From an uncultured Dorea sp. (GTDB lineage: Bacteria; Bacillota; Clostridia; Lachnospirales; Lachnospiraceae): a DNA stretch of 6,243 bases. Positions 5,030-6,243 of the stretch are shown here, one piece after another. A model generated the notes under the pieces. It saw only the letters and a list, made by a program, of their open reading frames with translations. It was not told the origin of the DNA and did no database searches. Numbering within the stretch: position 1 is the first letter of the stretch; every line of letters starts with the position of its first letter. Both the position numbers and the translations under genes were made by a program. The DNA lies in the NCBI GenBank assembly GCA_910584575.1, contig CAJUBG010000100.1:1-6243 (forward strand). Direction: 5' to 3'.

Positions 5030-5454
5030 ATATTCATTACGATATTGCAGTCCGCTATGGTCTCACTGTTCACGTCCAGCGCATAGTTTACATGTACGTC
5101 AATCTTCTCGTCCGTCACATCCACCTGCATATCCTTCGTGTGGGTCCCCACCAGCAAATCGCCGTAGGGCGTCTCATACTGGGTAATATTCATCTTATCC
5201 CGTTCAAACACCATATGGGTATTGGACAGCCCGCTTTTCATGATCTCCAGCTTGTCATCCGCAATCTTCACCTTATTCTTAATCATCCCCGCCATACCTT
5301 CCACCACCTCATCATAGATGACATAGTGCTTATCATTTTTATAATAATAGGTTGCAGGAGTAATCACTTCGATTGGCTCATTCTCGTCGCCTCCGGCTGT
5401 TTCGGCTGTCTCGTAATGCAGGCCGGATATGCTTAATAATACATCCTTTGTCAT
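5008..5454 (-). CDS. DUF1934 (YwiB-like) beta-barrel protein
   Basis: The 148-aa product matches the pattern of the DUF1934 family, small calycin-like beta-barrel proteins of unknown function typified by Bacillus subtilis YwiB. It has a central ATYYYKNDKHYVIYDE (about 34-49), then a basic-acidic strand pair with KLEIMKSG (about 68-75), then HMVFERDKMNITQYETPYGDLLVGTHTKDM, and a final bilayer of strands ending in DCNIVMNIKAL. No signal peptide or membrane helix is seen. The ATG at 5452-5454 is preceded by AGGTGAG, which overlaps the murI stop codon. The gap is 8 nt, so the gene is in an operon with murI and probably translationally coupled. The last codons and the stop lie within the terminator stem. 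The family assignment is from recalled sequence pattern, not a search. Confidence 0.82.
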   Translation of the reverse strand: MTKDVLLSISGLHYETAETAGGDENEPIEVITPATYYYKNDKHYVIYDEVVEGMAGMIKNKVKIADDKLEIMKSGLSNTHMVFERDKMNITQYETPYGDLLVGTHTKDMQVDVTDEKIDVHVNYALDVNSETIADCNIVMNIKALDHS

Positions 5455-5462
5455 AATCTCAC

Positions 5463-6243
5463 CTAATATTCTTCTATATTGACTAGCTTCGTTGCCGCCA
5501 CATCATAAGACAAGATTGTATTGGCAAAATGTGTAAACTTCTCTGCCGCATCACTGACATAAAACTCGTAGGATGCCGCCTCCCCTGACGTATTCTCTTT
5601 CCCGCTTTCACGCAGAATCTTCTTTACGTCCATGGCTGTCTCATACGCCGGATTCACAATATGTACCTTATCGCCGAAAAATGCCATAATCTTTGACCTC
5701 AGCAGCGGATAATGGGTACATCCCAGAATCATGGTATCAATCTTCGTCTGCCTCATATCCGACAGATAAATCTCTATCACTTCCTCTGTAATCCTGTGCT
5801 TTGCGAAGCCCTCCTCCACCAGAGGAACGAACAGAGGGCAGGGCTTTCCAATCACAACCGCATCGGGCTTCATCTCCTTGATTACCTTGGTATAAGTCTC
5901 GCTTCGTATGGTGGCCTCTGTTCCGGCAACGCCGATGATTCCGTTCTTAGTCGCCTGAACCGCCGAGCGCGCCCCTGGTGTAATCACGCCAATCACCGGA
6001 ATATCCGTCTCCTCCTTCACCGTCTCAAGAGCCAGCGCGCTGGCCGTATTGCATGCAATCACAATGGCCTTGACTTCTTTTGTCTCAAGGAAACGGATAA
6101 TCTGTCTGGAAAAACGGATGATATTGTCTCTGGACTTACTTCCATAGGGCACTCTTGCTGTATCTCCGAAATATACGATATTCTCATTGGGAAGCTGACG
6201 CATGATCTCTCTTGCAACCGTCAGCCCGCCCACACCGGAATCA
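5463..6243 (-). CDS. murI: glutamate racemase, 5' end beyond the window
   Basis: The enzyme interconverts L- and D-glutamate in the cytoplasm, supplying D-Glu for the peptidoglycan stem peptide. The visible 259 codons begin DSGVGGLTV, the conserved motif near the family N-terminus with the catalytic-site Asp, so only about ten residues are missing. The GTG at 6231-6233 is the Val of this motif and not a start codon. Other signatures follow in order: VYFGDTARVPYGSKS; IACNTAS with the first catalytic Cys (6051-6053); IGVITPGA; PCPLFVPLVEEG; and LGCTHYPLL with the second catalytic Cys. Both cysteines are present, so the enzyme should be active. The C-terminal FYVSDAAEKF segment is also typical. 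The stop TAG (5463-5465) lies within the ribosome binding site of the DUF1934 gene. Confidence 0.97.
   Translation of the reverse strand, partial: DSGVGGLTVAREIMRQLPNENIVYFGDTARVPYGSKSRDNIIRFSRQIIRFLETKEVKAIVIACNTASALALETVKEETDIPVIGVITPGARSAVQATKNGIIGVAGTEATIRSETYTKVIKEMKPDAVVIGKPCPLFVPLVEEGFAKHRITEEVIEIYLSDMRQTKIDTMILGCTHYPLLRSKIMAFFGDKVHIVNPAYETAMDVKKILRESGKENTSGEAASYEFYVSDAAEKFTHFANTILSYDVAATKLVNIEEY

Noticed and set aside
6231..6233. GTG as start codon of murI
   Set aside because: In-frame codons before it give Asp-Ser-Gly, completing the conserved DSGVGG motif, so the gene continues off the right edge.

Overview
The window reads as a chromosomal housekeeping segment from a low-to-moderate GC Gram-positive anaerobe, most likely a clostridium of the Lachnospiraceae type. 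This is inferred from strong AGGAGG-type ribosome binding sites, TTGACA/TATAAT-type promoters with TGn extensions, a clostridial-looking rRNA leader, a DUF1934 protein beside glutamate racemase, and a lipoprotein form of trigger factor. No alignment was run, so genus and species are not claimed.

Left part (1-668), stable-RNA region, all on the minus strand. A strong promoter at 508-536 drives tRNA-Ser(UGA) at 384-469. A hairpin with a U-run follows (348-379), then tRNA-Ser(GGA) at 235-324, which is abutted by a 48-nt imperfect hairpin (187-234). Next comes a textbook rRNA-type promoter (96-125) whose leader runs off the left edge. A 16S rRNA gene is therefore expected just outside the window, but none of it is visible here. 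A terminator at 611-648 separates this block from the protein gene upstream.

Middle part (669-4345), three minus-strand protein genes. A 336-aa protein of unknown function (3335-4345) is followed after 12 bp by cardiolipin synthase (1847-3322), whose ribosome binding site includes the upstream stop codon. Then comes a lipoprotein peptidyl-prolyl isomerase with FKBP and trigger-factor C-terminal domains but no ribosome-binding domain (669-1724), with its own promoter at 1788-1815. The last two products act at the membrane: one makes cardiolipin, and the other probably folds exported proteins outside the membrane.

Right part (4346-6243). A divergent intergenic region launches a plus-strand 150-aa single-pass membrane protein of unknown function (4541-4993, GTG start) from a clear promoter. 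It converges on a minus-strand pair: glutamate racemase murI (5463 to the right edge, 5' end cut off) followed after 8 nt by a DUF1934/YwiB-like gene (5008-5454). A 13-bp bidirectional terminator hairpin sits between the convergent genes and contains the last codons and stop of the DUF1934 gene.

I see no mobile element, CRISPR array, phage gene, toxin-antitoxin pair or defence system. The points most worth a second look are the extracellular trigger-factor-like lipoprotein, the two unrecognised proteins, and the RNA hairpins around the serine tRNAs.
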